DNA of 64,000 bases. It comes from Schizochytrium sp. CCTCC M209059. Its lineage: Eukaryota; Sar; Bigyra; Thraustochytrida; Thraustochytriidae. The notes under the pieces were generated by a model. That model was given only the letters and a program-made list of their open reading frames with translations. It made no database searches and was not told where the DNA came from. Shown here in pieces: positions 19,170 through 28,377 of the stretch. The stretch is from positions 387,121 to 451,120 of the forward strand of contig KN805376.1 of the NCBI GenBank assembly GCA_000818945.1. The letters are read 5' to 3'. The translations under genes were made by a program, and so were the position numbers. Each line of letters begins with the position of its first letter. Position 1 is the stretch's first letter.

Positions 19170-22100
19170 ATGGCGGACATTGACGCGCTCGTGAACTACT
19201 TTGTGGGCGAAAAGCTCTTCAGACATGTCCAAACGGCGTGCAGCGAGGCCGCAGCCAAACGTGGCTGGGATGGAAAGCTGTTATTCTGGAAATGCTTTAG
19301 CATGGCGCAAGAGGGAAATGTAAACCAGGCGATTCGAGAAATGGAGACCCTCCGCCACAAGCGCGATTTTGAGTATGCCGCAATTGAGGCGCTGTACCAT
19401 CTCCATGGTTCCGTCAAATTGCAGGATCACGCTGCGATTGCCGAGCTCGATGATTCTCGAAAAGGTGCACAGGAACGGGCCTCTTATGTGGGCCTTTTAC
19501 TCGCGGCCACCTTTCTTATGCACGTTCAGGAATTTGGTCGCGCGAGACGAATGGTAGATCGCATTCTGGACAAGAATCCAATGAATGTGAAGGCCGCGAC
19601 CCTTCGAGGTTGGATCGAGCTGCGTTCTAAAGAGCACGCTGGACAGCAGACACATCAAGCACACCAGCAGCAACAAGGCCAGAAACAATCTTCTGGTCTG
19701 CACTACTTTGAGCAAGCACTCAATAGCGACCGTTCTGGCAAGAAGGAGCTTGACGCACTGATGGGGCGTGTGACTGGACTATGCGCCGAAGGCACACTTG
19801 TAGAGGCACTTGAGACACTCGATCACGTCACCATTACGTTTTCTTGGTTTTTGCCCGCCCTTGTCGAAAAGGCCAAGCTCCTCATGCTTCAGGGTAGCTG
19901 GGACATGGCGGTAGAAATTGCAGAACGAGTCCTTGAAGAAGATCGCAACAGCCTTGCGGCTCTCCGAATCATTGCGACGTACCGGCTCGCAACCGGCAAC
20001 GACATGGGAAATGCCTGCATGGCGATCCAGACACTCGGGGACGCCCTCGAGCAGCAGGAGCCCGAAAATCCGGATCTTTGGGTTGAAGCAGTCAAGCCTC
20101 TCGCGCGTCTGGCTGAACGAAACACCGAGGTGCTTCGTAAGACTGTCCGCATTGTGGAAAAAGCCAAGCGTAAGCGACCCGACAGTTTGGAAATTGCAAC
20201 AGAGCATGCATACCAGCTGTCGCTTGCGGGAAAGCTCGATGCTGCATTTTCGGCGTACATGAGCGCCTCTCAGCTCGACGAGTCCGACAGCACGGCCCTT
20301 TTTGGTCAAATCTACTGTCTTGTACAACGCGGCGATCTCGAGGAAGCCTCTCAGCAGCTGGAGTTCCTCGCTGTCCTGCAGGAAACAATCGGCCGCAATG
20401 CCCAAATGGCATTTTTGGAATCCCTACTCGCCTGGCGTCGTGACAGCAAGCAGAGAGCCTCGCTGAAGCTTCTCAATGAAACGGTGCAGATTCATGTGCG
20501 CGCATTTCAGGCGCAGCGCGCCACCTCTGTATACGAAAGTATCATCCGCTTTAATCCTGATTTCATGCTCGAAATTGCGCGCGAGTATCTTCAGCACGCA
20601 GGAACGGAGCCTCTCGACTCGACAGAAAGCATTCCACAGTTTCTGTCAAACGGTATCAAGCTGCTGGAAAAGACGGTCAAGTTCGTGCCTTGCATGATCA
20701 CCGCCGAGCTGCAGCTCGCTCAAGCCAAATACGTGAGCAACAATCTCGAAGCGGCGACAAAGGCTGCCATGCATTGCCTCAGCCTTGACTCTGGTTTCGC
20801 GCCGGCTCATTTGGTGATGGCTCAGATTCAGCTCCACAGCGAGGATTTTCATGGCGCGCAATCCTCATTGGAACAAGCGCTTTCGCTCGACTTCAACATT
20901 CGAGATAGCATCACCTACAAACTCGTAAAGGCACGCTGCTTGCATGCCACGGGAGATCTTGGCGAGGCACGCTCATTGCTCGAAGCCACGCTCATGATCC
21001 CTGGTATTCGGACAGAGGCCACTGCAGGCAGCGCAAGTCTCGATGCGCTTTGCCAAGATAGCAATGCCGCGTCATCCTCTGACGCTAGACGCGCAAGTAC
21101 AAGCAGCACGCGACGCCGCGGGTCTTCAAGGCAGCGCGTTGGAGTCAGTACACAAGAGATTTGCTTGCACGACCGAGCCTCTGTTTTTGTGGAACTGGCG
21201 GCCGTGTACATTGCGCTCAAGGAGGAAGCCAAAGCTAAGACTGTCATTCGTGGTGCCCGCAAGGAATTCGCCGGTACATCGCAAGATGTACGCGTGATCA
21301 TCGCAGACGCGGAAATTGCCCTTCGTCGTAATGATGTCAAGGGCGCGCTGCGAATGCTTTCGGCAGTTCCTGTCGACTCTCCTGCCTTCACCAAGGCTCA
21401 TCTCTTCAAGGCGAGAATCTACCTTACGCACCGCAATGACAAGGACGCTTTCGTGCAATGCTATGTGGAGCTTGTTGAGCAGAGTCCGTCCGCACAGGGC
21501 CACGTGCTGCTTGGCGAAGCATACATGCGCGTGAATCGGCCTGACGAAGCCATTGCGGCCTTTAAAGAGGCGCTCAAGCGAAACCCCAAAGACGGTGCTC
21601 TCGCACAACGCATCGGCAAGGTTCTCATTGCGACGCACGACTACGCGCGTGCGGTCGACTACTATAAGTCTGCACTGCGCAGCGCAGAGAGCGGGACCAG
21701 CCGCCACTCTCTTCGCTATGATCTGAGCAAGTTGTACTTTGACCTGAGCAAGTTTTCCAAAGCAGAAAAGGAGTTGCAGGCGTCCCTGGGTGACCTTGAG
21801 AACGAAGCAGCAAATGACGGCAGCAGCGAGTCAAAAGGTAGTAGCCGTCGTAGCTCGATGGTTGCAGATACAGGTCTCGGTAATCTGTTGGCGCAGGTGA
21901 AGGCTCTCAAGCTGCTGGCCAAGGTACACGAAGCAGAGGGTGAGCAGGAAAAGGTCGTGGAGGCCCTAAACCAGGCCCGCAGCGCACAAAATCGCGCCGT
22001 GAGCTCGACGCGAGGCGTGCTCGGAGCCGAGGCCGTGCAGCGTGCCAAGACGGAGCTGGCGGCCATTACAATGCTGCTTGCGCAACATTTTGAGCGCGTT

Positions 22101-23336
22101 CAAAAGGATGAAGATCAGGCGATCGCGCTGTATAACGAGGCTCTGCGTCATGACTCCAGTAACGTCCCAGCCATGTTGGCCCTCGCCAAGCTGCACCTGC
22201 GTTCGGGCGATCTCGAACGCTGCCATGCACAGTGCGTGACAACGCTGCGCGTCGATGACCAAAACGAGGAAGCCTCCATGATGCTCGCGGACCTCATGTT
22301 TCAGCGCAACGAGGTCAAGGTCGCCATTTACCATTACCAACAGCTCTTGGAACGGAATCCGGCCAACTTTCCCGCGCTTGCGCGACTTGTCTCGCTGTTG
22401 TACCGCGGCGGCGAGCTCGAGACGGCCAAACGTTACTTTCAGCTGGCAGAGTTTAAGTCGCCGCAGGTCGTGCACGCGCCCGGCTTCGCATACTGCAAGG
22501 GCGTCTTTCACAGATACGGTAATGAAATCAACGAGGCAATCTCGCAGTTTAACAAGGCGCGCCGTGACGTTGCCTGGGGTGAACGTGCACTTTCGCAAAT
22601 GGTAGAAATCTACCTCAATCCGGACAATGCTAACCTTTGGGAAGACGAAGGATCGATTGTGGACGCCGCGGACGATATCAATCAGCAGGAGGCTGTGCGC
22701 ACCGCCGAGAAACTTCTTGAGGAGTATCCGGACAAGAACAGCGTGAACTATCGTCTGCTTCAAAGCTATGCCACCATGTCTACCAAGAAGCGTCCCGACG
22801 TGGAGCGTGCTTTTCAGCAGCTCGTAGAAGTGGTGCAGGAGAACCCTGACCACGTGCCGAGCTTGCTTGCGCTGTCGACCGCATTGATGATGATGAAGCA
22901 GACACCTAAGGCGCGGAACCAACTCAAACGCATCTCCAAGATGCCTTATGATCAGGAACAGGCAGACGCCTTTGAAAGGTGCTGGCTCTTGCTGGCGGAT
23001 ATCTTTGTGAGCGCTGGCAAGTATGACCTTGCCCAGGACCTTTGTAAGCGCTGTCTGCAATACAATCGTTCTTGTGCAAAGGCGTGGGATATTTTGGGTG
23101 TGATCATGGAAAAGGAGGCATCGTATGCTTCTGCTGCCGAACATTATGAGCAGGCCTGGAAGTATGAGGGCATGGCTTCGGCCACGGTGGGATACAAGCT
23201 TGCCTTTAACTACCTCAAGGCGAAGCGTTATGTCGAGGCGATCGACATTTCGAATCAGGTTCTCAAGCAATATCCGCAATATCCCAAGATTAGAAAGGAG
23301 ATTCTCGACAAGGCGAGAGGCCTTATTAGGGCATGA
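19170..23336 (+). CDS. IFT139: Intraflagellar transport protein 139 (TTC21B)
   Basis: This is a subunit of the IFT-A complex, which serves retrograde transport in cilia and entry of membrane proteins. The 1388-residue product is almost entirely tetratricopeptide repeats and aligns along its length with animal TTC21B (about 1316 residues). The match is closest at the C terminus, where the run around GYKLAFNYLKAKRYV and the final YPKIRK(E)ILDKAR segment are nearly identical. The N terminus (LVNYFVGEKLFRHV) matches the family start. The excess length comes from a Gln-rich insert near residues 155-170 and a Ser/Arg-rich linker near 635-660. The ATG at 19170 has a good context. An AATAAA lies 58 bp after the stop. 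It shares its upstream region with the dynein heavy chain. Identification is firm. Confidence 0.97.
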   Translation: MADIDALVNYFVGEKLFRHVQTACSEAAAKRGWDGKLLFWKCFSMAQEGNVNQAIREMETLRHKRDFEYAAIEALYHLHGSVKLQDHAAIAELDDSRKGAQERASYVGLLLAATFLMHVQEFGRARRMVDRILDKNPMNVKAATLRGWIELRSKEHAGQQTHQAHQQQQGQKQSSGLHYFEQALNSDRSGKKELDALMGRVTGLCAEGTLVEALETLDHVTITFSWFLPALVEKAKLLMLQGSWDMAVEIAERVLEEDRNSLAALRIIATYRLATGNDMGNACMAIQTLGDALEQQEPENPDLWVEAVKPLARLAERNTEVLRKTVRIVEKAKRKRPDSLEIATEHAYQLSLAGKLDAAFSAYMSASQLDESDSTALFGQIYCLVQRGDLEEASQQLEFLAVLQETIGRNAQMAFLESLLAWRRDSKQRASLKLLNETVQIHVRAFQAQRATSVYESIIRFNPDFMLEIAREYLQHAGTEPLDSTESIPQFLSNGIKLLEKTVKFVPCMITAELQLAQAKYVSNNLEAATKAAMHCLSLDSGFAPAHLVMAQIQLHSEDFHGAQSSLEQALSLDFNIRDSITYKLVKARCLHATGDLGEARSLLEATLMIPGIRTEATAGSASLDALCQDSNAASSSDARRASTSSTRRRGSSRQRVGVSTQEICLHDRASVFVELAAVYIALKEEAKAKTVIRGARKEFAGTSQDVRVIIADAEIALRRNDVKGALRMLSAVPVDSPAFTKAHLFKARIYLTHRNDKDAFVQCYVELVEQSPSAQGHVLLGEAYMRVNRPDEAIAAFKEALKRNPKDGALAQRIGKVLIATHDYARAVDYYKSALRSAESGTSRHSLRYDLSKLYFDLSKFSKAEKELQASLGDLENEAANDGSSESKGSSRRSSMVADTGLGNLLAQVKALKLLAKVHEAEGEQEKVVEALNQARSAQNRAVSSTRGVLGAEAVQRAKTELAAITMLLAQHFERVQKDEDQAIALYNEALRHDSSNVPAMLALAKLHLRSGDLERCHAQCVTTLRVDDQNEEASMMLADLMFQRNEVKVAIYHYQQLLERNPANFPALARLVSLLYRGGELETAKRYFQLAEFKSPQVVHAPGFAYCKGVFHRYGNEINEAISQFNKARRDVAWGERALSQMVEIYLNPDNANLWEDEGSIVDAADDINQQEAVRTAEKLLEEYPDKNSVNYRLLQSYATMSTKKRPDVERAFQQLVEVVQENPDHVPSLLALSTALMMMKQTPKARNQLKRISKMPYDQEQADAFERCWLLLADIFVSAGKYDLAQDLCKRCLQYNRSCAKAWDILGVIMEKEASYASAAEHYEQAWKYEGMASATVGYKLAFNYLKAKRYVEAIDISNQVLKQYPQYPKIRKEILDKARGLIRA

Positions 23337-23393
23337 GCTTACGCAACAGAAGTGTGCAAGGCCAACACTCAAGGTTAAACCTATAAAGAGGAC

Positions 23394-23399
23394 AATAAA
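23394..23399 (+). terminator. Putative polyadenylation signal of IFT139
   Basis: A canonical AATAAA hexamer lies 58 bp after the IFT139 stop codon, ahead of the converging small gene. It is supported by position only. Confidence 0.5.
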
Positions 23400-23507
23400 A
23401 AGATAAACGACAATATCCTCTGTTCTATAAGGTCAAGCAAGTCATCCTCCTTCTTATGTCTGCTGCTTCGGCAACAGAGTTTAAAATGTTGATCACCTTT
23501 TCTTTGT

Positions 23508-23735
23508 TTATCCCCGATGCGGGTATGCGGGTTTGAGCAGTGCCGAGGACTTGACTCGGAATGGGCTCTCAAAGACCTCGAGTTCGATTTTACTGCGCTC
23601 TGCATTGACTTCTTCCATCTTGGACTTGAGCTCGGCGGCGCGCCGGCTGAGTTCATCAACGCGGTCGTCGACGTTGCCGATTTTCTGACCTGGGAAGTAA
23701 ACGTCGCTCCAATTTTCAAACCATTTGTCTGACAT
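23508..23735 (-). CDS. Small coiled-coil protein (75 aa), unidentified
   Basis: This short frame has an ATG start, a TAA stop and protein-like composition. An aromatic N terminus (WFENWSDVYFPG) is followed by a heptad-rich helix (residues about 22-52, with DDRVDELSRRAAELKSKM) and a short basic/proline tail. It is the only good frame in the 1.2 kb between IFT139 and LRRC43. It converges with IFT139 and diverges from LRRC43, so it has room for its own promoter. The helix recalls small trimeric coiled-coil proteins such as HSBP1, but I cannot assign it. A role in cilia is suggested only by its neighbours. It may also be a chance frame. Confidence 0.5.
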   Translation of the reverse strand: MSDKWFENWSDVYFPGQKIGNVDDRVDELSRRAAELKSKMEEVNAERSKIELEVFESPFRVKSSALLKPAYPHRG

Positions 23736-24532
23736 GGTCTATCTCATTCGAGTACTGTTAGTTACAATTTTTGCCAAGCCAATGTCTCTCTCAAGTTCTC
23801 CCTTTCTTCTCTTTTGTTGGTTTTTCTCGCATGCAACAGAAATCACGTACCAGTTCTTTCTCGCAATGTGCTGCCCATTGCTTCATCACATTGATGGGGT
23901 TCGGCTGCGTGCCGGATGCCGCACCGGCATTGCGCGACATTGTTGGCTTGTGCTCTGTGGAGCTGAAAGGGTGCTTTCGCCTTGCGCTCGCTTGCGCAGC
24001 TACTCGTCGGCGTCTCGTCGCGCAATCTCAAGCAAAGCAACGCGTCTTCGATTCAAGCGGGAATCCAGTTTGACTGACACGGTACACCTTATGGTGAGCC
24101 GAGCGCGGTTCCAAGGTGGCTCTTTCGCGCAGATTGGCGGCCCTAATAGATAGTATTTATAAATGGCCGGCCTGACTAATCTCGAGCGCGCAATCTCCAC
24201 TGATGTATCTCTCGATAAACATTTGTCCATAGTGAATCGCGCAATTCGTACGTGCTCGGAAGAGAATAGCCAAGAAAAAATTCATTAACCAAAGTCTTTG
24301 CATTTGTTCTTGTTGTTTCGTGGTTTCATCCTTTTTCAGGAGCCTCGCCGCGTCTTTCGGTCTTCAACGGATCTCTTTGCAAGAACACTTTCTCACTCTT
24401 TTTCTCGCATAAAAGACGCGCGCACGCGTCGTTCATTCATAGGAAGCGACCAGAGAGCGCGTGCGCCCTTGATCGCGCGACGCAAGCGCGCAGCTCTGGT
24501 GGGGTAATTTGTAAATCGATTCGGTGAGCATC
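23736..24532. promoter_or_regulatory. Divergent region, small coiled-coil gene/LRRC43
   Basis: About 800 bp between two oppositely directed starts. The middle holds an AT-rich patch with a palindromic TATA-like element (24154-24164). The rest shows no long repeat, no RNA gene and no other protein-like frame. Confidence 0.45.
24154..24164. promoter_or_regulatory. Palindromic TATA-like element
   Basis: TATTTATAAAT contains the perfect 10-bp palindrome ATTTATAAAT. It sits in the most AT-rich part of a divergent intergenic region and could in principle work in both directions. It lies about 370 bp before LRRC43, which implies a long leader if used. Confidence 0.3.
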
Positions 24533-26371
24533 ATGAGTGTCGGCGTGACGGTCACGGAGGCTCTTCGAAAGAAACTAGACCTCACAATCGGCAGATCTGA
24601 GACAGAACGTGAAGCCCTTGCAGCCCTTGCTGCAGCGTCAGGGAGCTCGAGAGAAACGCAGTCTGCATCATTCAGAAAATGGAAAGCAAACGGAGGACAA
24701 ATTCGCGATCCAGGCTTTAAGCTTGACAGTAAACGTGCCAATGACCGGGCAACATCACGCAGACAACAGGCTGAGTTTGAACGTCGACTTCGCGAAATGC
24801 ACCTTGGCGAAGAAGATAGCAGTGAAGACGAAGACCTCGTAGCCGAGGATGACGACGAAGTCATTTGCAGTGGCGGAAAGTCAGGTCCCACCACCAACAC
24901 CACCATCCCTAAAGGAAGGGTCGCTGCGGATTTAGAATGGAGCGAGCAGTGTGCCGAACTGGATTCCATGGTCCGATCGAGGCGCAACAAATCGAAGACG
25001 AGCTTTTCGGAGATCTGCAGTCGTCTGCGTACGTTAAAGCTTCGCAACTGTGGCATTACTGAAATGGACGACAACGTGCAGAGGTTCACAGCTCTCGAGG
25101 AAGTCAATCTTTGCCGCAACCAGCTCCGCTGTGTGAAAAACTTGCCCGGGTCTTTGGTGAGTCTTCAGGCATTCGATAATCGTATTTCTCGACTAGAACT
25201 TAGCGACTCTCCCGTTGTATCTTCCACGCTGATTCACCTTGGCCTGGGCTTCAATCAGATCTCGAGTCTAACCCCGTGGATTCAAGACTGCTCAGCTCTT
25301 GTCTCACTCGATCTGAGCTATAACGCGCTCTGCAACTTGGGCGGTACTCTTGTGGCCCTGCAAGAGCATCTATTTCAGCTTCGCGATCTTCGTCTTGAAG
25401 GCAATCCTATTGCTCTCGTGCCTCAGTACCGTGAACGTGCATGTCTCGCGTTGCCGCATCTTGTATCTCTGGATGGCATTTCTTTGGAAGTTGAGGATGG
25501 GGAAGTCAGCGACAGCAGCCTCGAGGGCCTCATCGACCCACCCAGTGAGGAATTAATCCTCATGTCCTGCACAATTTGCGGACTCCATGTGAACGCCGTC
25601 ACAGACGCACTTGACACGGATACGACTTCAGAAGAAGGGGAGTCAAAGGAAGAGGAGAGAAAGGATGGGGAAGCCGCTGAGGAGGGAAATGTTGCAGACG
25701 AAGTCGCTCCAAAGGCTTTTACGCGTCGCTTCCTTTCGGTTCGTGCAACCCTTCCCGACGAATATTCTTTCGAAACAGATTGTTTTGCGTGGCCACTTCA
25801 GAATCACAAAAACGATGAAGCTGCCGACGTTGACGTCAAACAGCAGGACAAGAAAAGTAAAAACGCGCCTGCTGTCTCCGAATCTGATGACGATGCGAGT
25901 ACCGGGACTTCTCATTTTGATATAAATTTGGCTGTACCAAGAACAGCAAGACCGAGCGTGGCGCTGCGAGATGGCCTTGATCTTTCCGGGGTTAGCTTCG
26001 ACCTGATTTGTACTTTGCAAACTTGTGTCGAGGTGCAATGCGAGGTTGACGTTGGCGAAGAAGCCGAAACGAGCATCGCGGTTCCAGACGCAGAGGGCGA
26101 AGAAACAAAGAAGGAGCCGCTTGTGGAGGTCACCGCGACGCGGCACGTGACACTCGCGCATGGCCAGCTTGTCGTGAGTCAAATTTTCAATCCAGAGCAG
26201 CACGGCATGCTGGAAATTCCAGATGCTGAAATTGCAATGGACGTTGTCGATGATATTCCCGGACAAGATCTAATGATTAGCTCTGCATCCTTGATCGCAG
26301 CTTTTTCGATCAATGTTCCGCCACAAGAGGAAGCCGAGGGAGATGGGGCAGAGGAGGAGGCTTCGCAGTGA
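24533..26371 (+). CDS. LRRC43: Leucine-rich repeat protein, LRRC43-like
   Basis: The 612-residue product has an N-terminal basic/acidic region, then about five leucine-rich repeats at residues 160-310 (LRTLKLRNCGI, LEEVNLCRNQL, LIHLGLGFNQI, LVSLDLSYNAL, LRDLRLEGNPI). A capping segment ending in LPHLVSLDGI follows, then a long acidic C-terminal region with a beta-rich part near residues 480-600. The repeat pattern, the GNP(I/L)AL..YR capping motif and the overall length match LRRC43, a protein of motile-cilia organisms whose molecular role is unclear to me. The start was set at the ATG at 24533; the frame extends 9 bp further upstream only through a GTG. It lies beside IFT139 and dynein, which fits a ciliary function. 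Confidence 0.8.
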   Translation: MSVGVTVTEALRKKLDLTIGRSETEREALAALAAASGSSRETQSASFRKWKANGGQIRDPGFKLDSKRANDRATSRRQQAEFERRLREMHLGEEDSSEDEDLVAEDDDEVICSGGKSGPTTNTTIPKGRVAADLEWSEQCAELDSMVRSRRNKSKTSFSEICSRLRTLKLRNCGITEMDDNVQRFTALEEVNLCRNQLRCVKNLPGSLVSLQAFDNRISRLELSDSPVVSSTLIHLGLGFNQISSLTPWIQDCSALVSLDLSYNALCNLGGTLVALQEHLFQLRDLRLEGNPIALVPQYRERACLALPHLVSLDGISLEVEDGEVSDSSLEGLIDPPSEELILMSCTICGLHVNAVTDALDTDTTSEEGESKEEERKDGEAAEEGNVADEVAPKAFTRRFLSVRATLPDEYSFETDCFAWPLQNHKNDEAADVDVKQQDKKSKNAPAVSESDDDASTGTSHFDINLAVPRTARPSVALRDGLDLSGVSFDLICTLQTCVEVQCEVDVGEEAETSIAVPDAEGEETKKEPLVEVTATRHVTLAHGQLVVSQIFNPEQHGMLEIPDAEIAMDVVDDIPGQDLMISSASLIAAFSINVPPQEEAEGDGAEEEASQ

Positions 26372-26699
26372 CTGGCAAGATAGATTTATACTTTTTCCTT
26401 TAGCCCAATCGTATAGTATACCGGTAGTGCCGATTGACGTTTTTTTGCTCCCTGGCTCCCTGGGTCCCTGGCTTGCTGGCTTTCTCACTTGCTTTTGCAA
26501 TTTTTTTCGCTTGGTATACTACGTATAGTATAGGCCTATACCAGGCCATATTGCTTTCAGCGTCTCGCGCGCAACAATCCAATAAGTGAGACGGCGACCT
26601 GCAAGCAAATCTTGGTGGGCACACGTCAGCAGCGGTGGCAGAGGGCACGCCAGCGGAAGCGCGGCGGGACGCAACGTTGGAGGACGACGCGGCGCGACA
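26372..26699. promoter_or_regulatory. Intergenic region with TATA/AGGCCT palindromes
   Basis: This 328-bp gap before the C2-protein gene holds two copies of GTATAGTATA (26411-26420 and 26523-26532), the 9-mer TACTACGTA (26517-26525) and the perfect 14-bp palindrome GTATAGGCCTATAC (26528-26541). A CCCTGGCT-type repeat lies near 26450-26480. The cluster 160-180 bp before the ATG looks like a core promoter. Confidence 0.5.
26528..26541. promoter_or_regulatory. Perfect palindrome GTATAGGCCTATAC
   Basis: A 14-bp inverted repeat centred on GGCC. Its core TAGGCCTA recurs in several other intergenic regions of this window. Confidence 0.5.
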
Positions 26700-27959
26700 A
26701 TGGCCGAGTTTGCGTATGCGGAACGCGGGCGCGCGCTATTTAAAGAGGCGCTAGGATCCGAAGATGGCAGCGGCGAGGAGTTCTTTTTGGGCTTGCGTAT
26801 CCTTGGCGCCTTTGACCTGCCGAAAGCAGACGGGATGTTCGGCAAGATCGACCCGTACGCCATGGTCAGAGGGGATCTCTCAGCCTCGTCGGTGCGGACC
26901 GCGACGGTGCAGCGCAACTATCACCCAGTCTGGAACGCAGAGGCGGTTATTGCCGCGACGGATCGCGGGGCCTCGCTAGACGTTTGGGATGAGGACACGC
27001 TTTCAAATGACGACAAGGTAGCCACCGTGCGGCTTCCAGCGATTTCCTCAATGCCAATCGGACAACCAATCTCATTGGATCTCTCTCTACTCAAAGGCAA
27101 GCCCCGCGGACAGGCACGCGTGGAGGTGCAGCTCCTCTGGCGCGTCCGTACTCCACGTGCGATCCAACAGCGCGCTCCGCATGCAATCATTGCCATGCAC
27201 AATGTCATCAACGTCCGCCTTCCTGACGTCCCGGGTCAAGACCCAATGTATCTGAGCCTCGAATTTGAAAAGGGCGGCAAGCGCGCAGACATTCGCGTCT
27301 TAGAGACGAGTCCGCCGTCCAAGCTGACCCAATGTTGGGTGCAGATGTTTGGCGTGCCAGGAGAAAAATACGAAAAGATTCGTTACCAGTCCATGACGAC
27401 CGCCCCGAAGCAGATTTGCGGCATTCCGTGCTGGCGCGAAACGAAGCTCGACGACGTTCCTTCCTTTGCGCTCTCGCGCATCGTCGTCAAGATCGGCCGC
27501 GTCGCGAACATCATGTATCAGAGCACGCTGAGCGAGCTTTCGCGCGAGCATGGCTGGCGCGGCATGCTCGATTACCGCACGGCAAAACGGACGCTGGTAA
27601 ATTGCCAATTCGACGATGATCACCAATACACATACTTTGTTGAATCGGACAAAGGATTTGCCTTCCAGAACGATTGGGACTCGGATAATTGCGACCTCAC
27701 GATCCTTGGTTTTCACGCATACGTTCAATCGGGTTTTGTCGTGGACATGACGCACAAATCGACGACCAAGCGGACGCACAAGGTCTATCCAGAGGGTCAT
27801 CCCAAGGTTCTTTCTGGCTTGCAGGGGCTTGCCATTGGCCAAACGGCCAGCATCGATGACTTGCCGATGCCCATGTCGCACGCGGATCTCAACATGACGG
27901 TCTTTCAGCTATATCAAGGACCCACTCAACTCCGTGTCGGAGATGTCATACCCTTATAA
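26700..27959 (+). CDS. C2-domain protein with uncharacterised C-terminal domain
   Basis: The 419-residue product starts with a short helix and a C2 domain at residues about 28-140. The domain shows the typical LRILGAFDLPKAD.....DPYA calcium-loop sequence (D44, D51) and a WDEDTLSNDDKV second loop, so calcium-dependent phospholipid binding is plausible. Residues about 160-419 form a second domain I do not recognise; it is rich in aromatic and basic residues and has a possible beta fold, with no transmembrane segment or signal peptide. The start was set at ATG 26700. The frame opens earlier only through a GTG, and the extra residues would be low-complexity Arg/Gly. It runs in the same direction as the LRRC43 and hydrolase genes but is well separated from both. 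Confidence 0.85.
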   Translation: MAEFAYAERGRALFKEALGSEDGSGEEFFLGLRILGAFDLPKADGMFGKIDPYAMVRGDLSASSVRTATVQRNYHPVWNAEAVIAATDRGASLDVWDEDTLSNDDKVATVRLPAISSMPIGQPISLDLSLLKGKPRGQARVEVQLLWRVRTPRAIQQRAPHAIIAMHNVINVRLPDVPGQDPMYLSLEFEKGGKRADIRVLETSPPSKLTQCWVQMFGVPGEKYEKIRYQSMTTAPKQICGIPCWRETKLDDVPSFALSRIVVKIGRVANIMYQSTLSELSREHGWRGMLDYRTAKRTLVNCQFDDDHQYTYFVESDKGFAFQNDWDSDNCDLTILGFHAYVQSGFVVDMTHKSTTKRTHKVYPEGHPKVLSGLQGLAIGQTASIDDLPMPMSHADLNMTVFQLYQGPTQLRVGDVIPL

Positions 27960-28377
27960 ATGGAAAGAACAAAAAAAGTTAATCACGTTTTTGATCCCCG
28001 CAAACGCGTTCAACGCATGCGACTTTTTCTCGAAACGTTCGTAGTACAAGTGCTTGCTTGTTGACGAGTAGTGCACCCCCAAATTTCTTTATCACTCGCC
28101 CATGGAAAGAAAAGCAATGGACTGGTTCGGCTCTGGGAATGTGGCGGCACCTGTCGCCGGGTCGCTTTTTGACGCCTGCCCCTCCGGGAGGCAACCCCTT
28201 GCACAAATCAACGAAGCACCTCCTCACGCTGCGCGCAGGGTAGGAACGCGGCGACGGCGACGGCGGCGTGGCGTTGCCAGCGAGGCGAGGGCCGGGGCAG
28301 TAGTTTGCGCGACGTACGGCGAAGAAAGGAGCGTCGACGCTGAGCAAGAGGTGGGAGCCTCATAAGGAGTCGAGGCC
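27960..28377. other. Intergenic region before the hydrolase-HAD gene
   Basis: These 418 bp carry the 3' end of the C2-protein gene and the promoter of the next gene. I see no repeat longer than a few units (a CGGCGA run near 28250-28270) and no gene. Confidence 0.5.
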
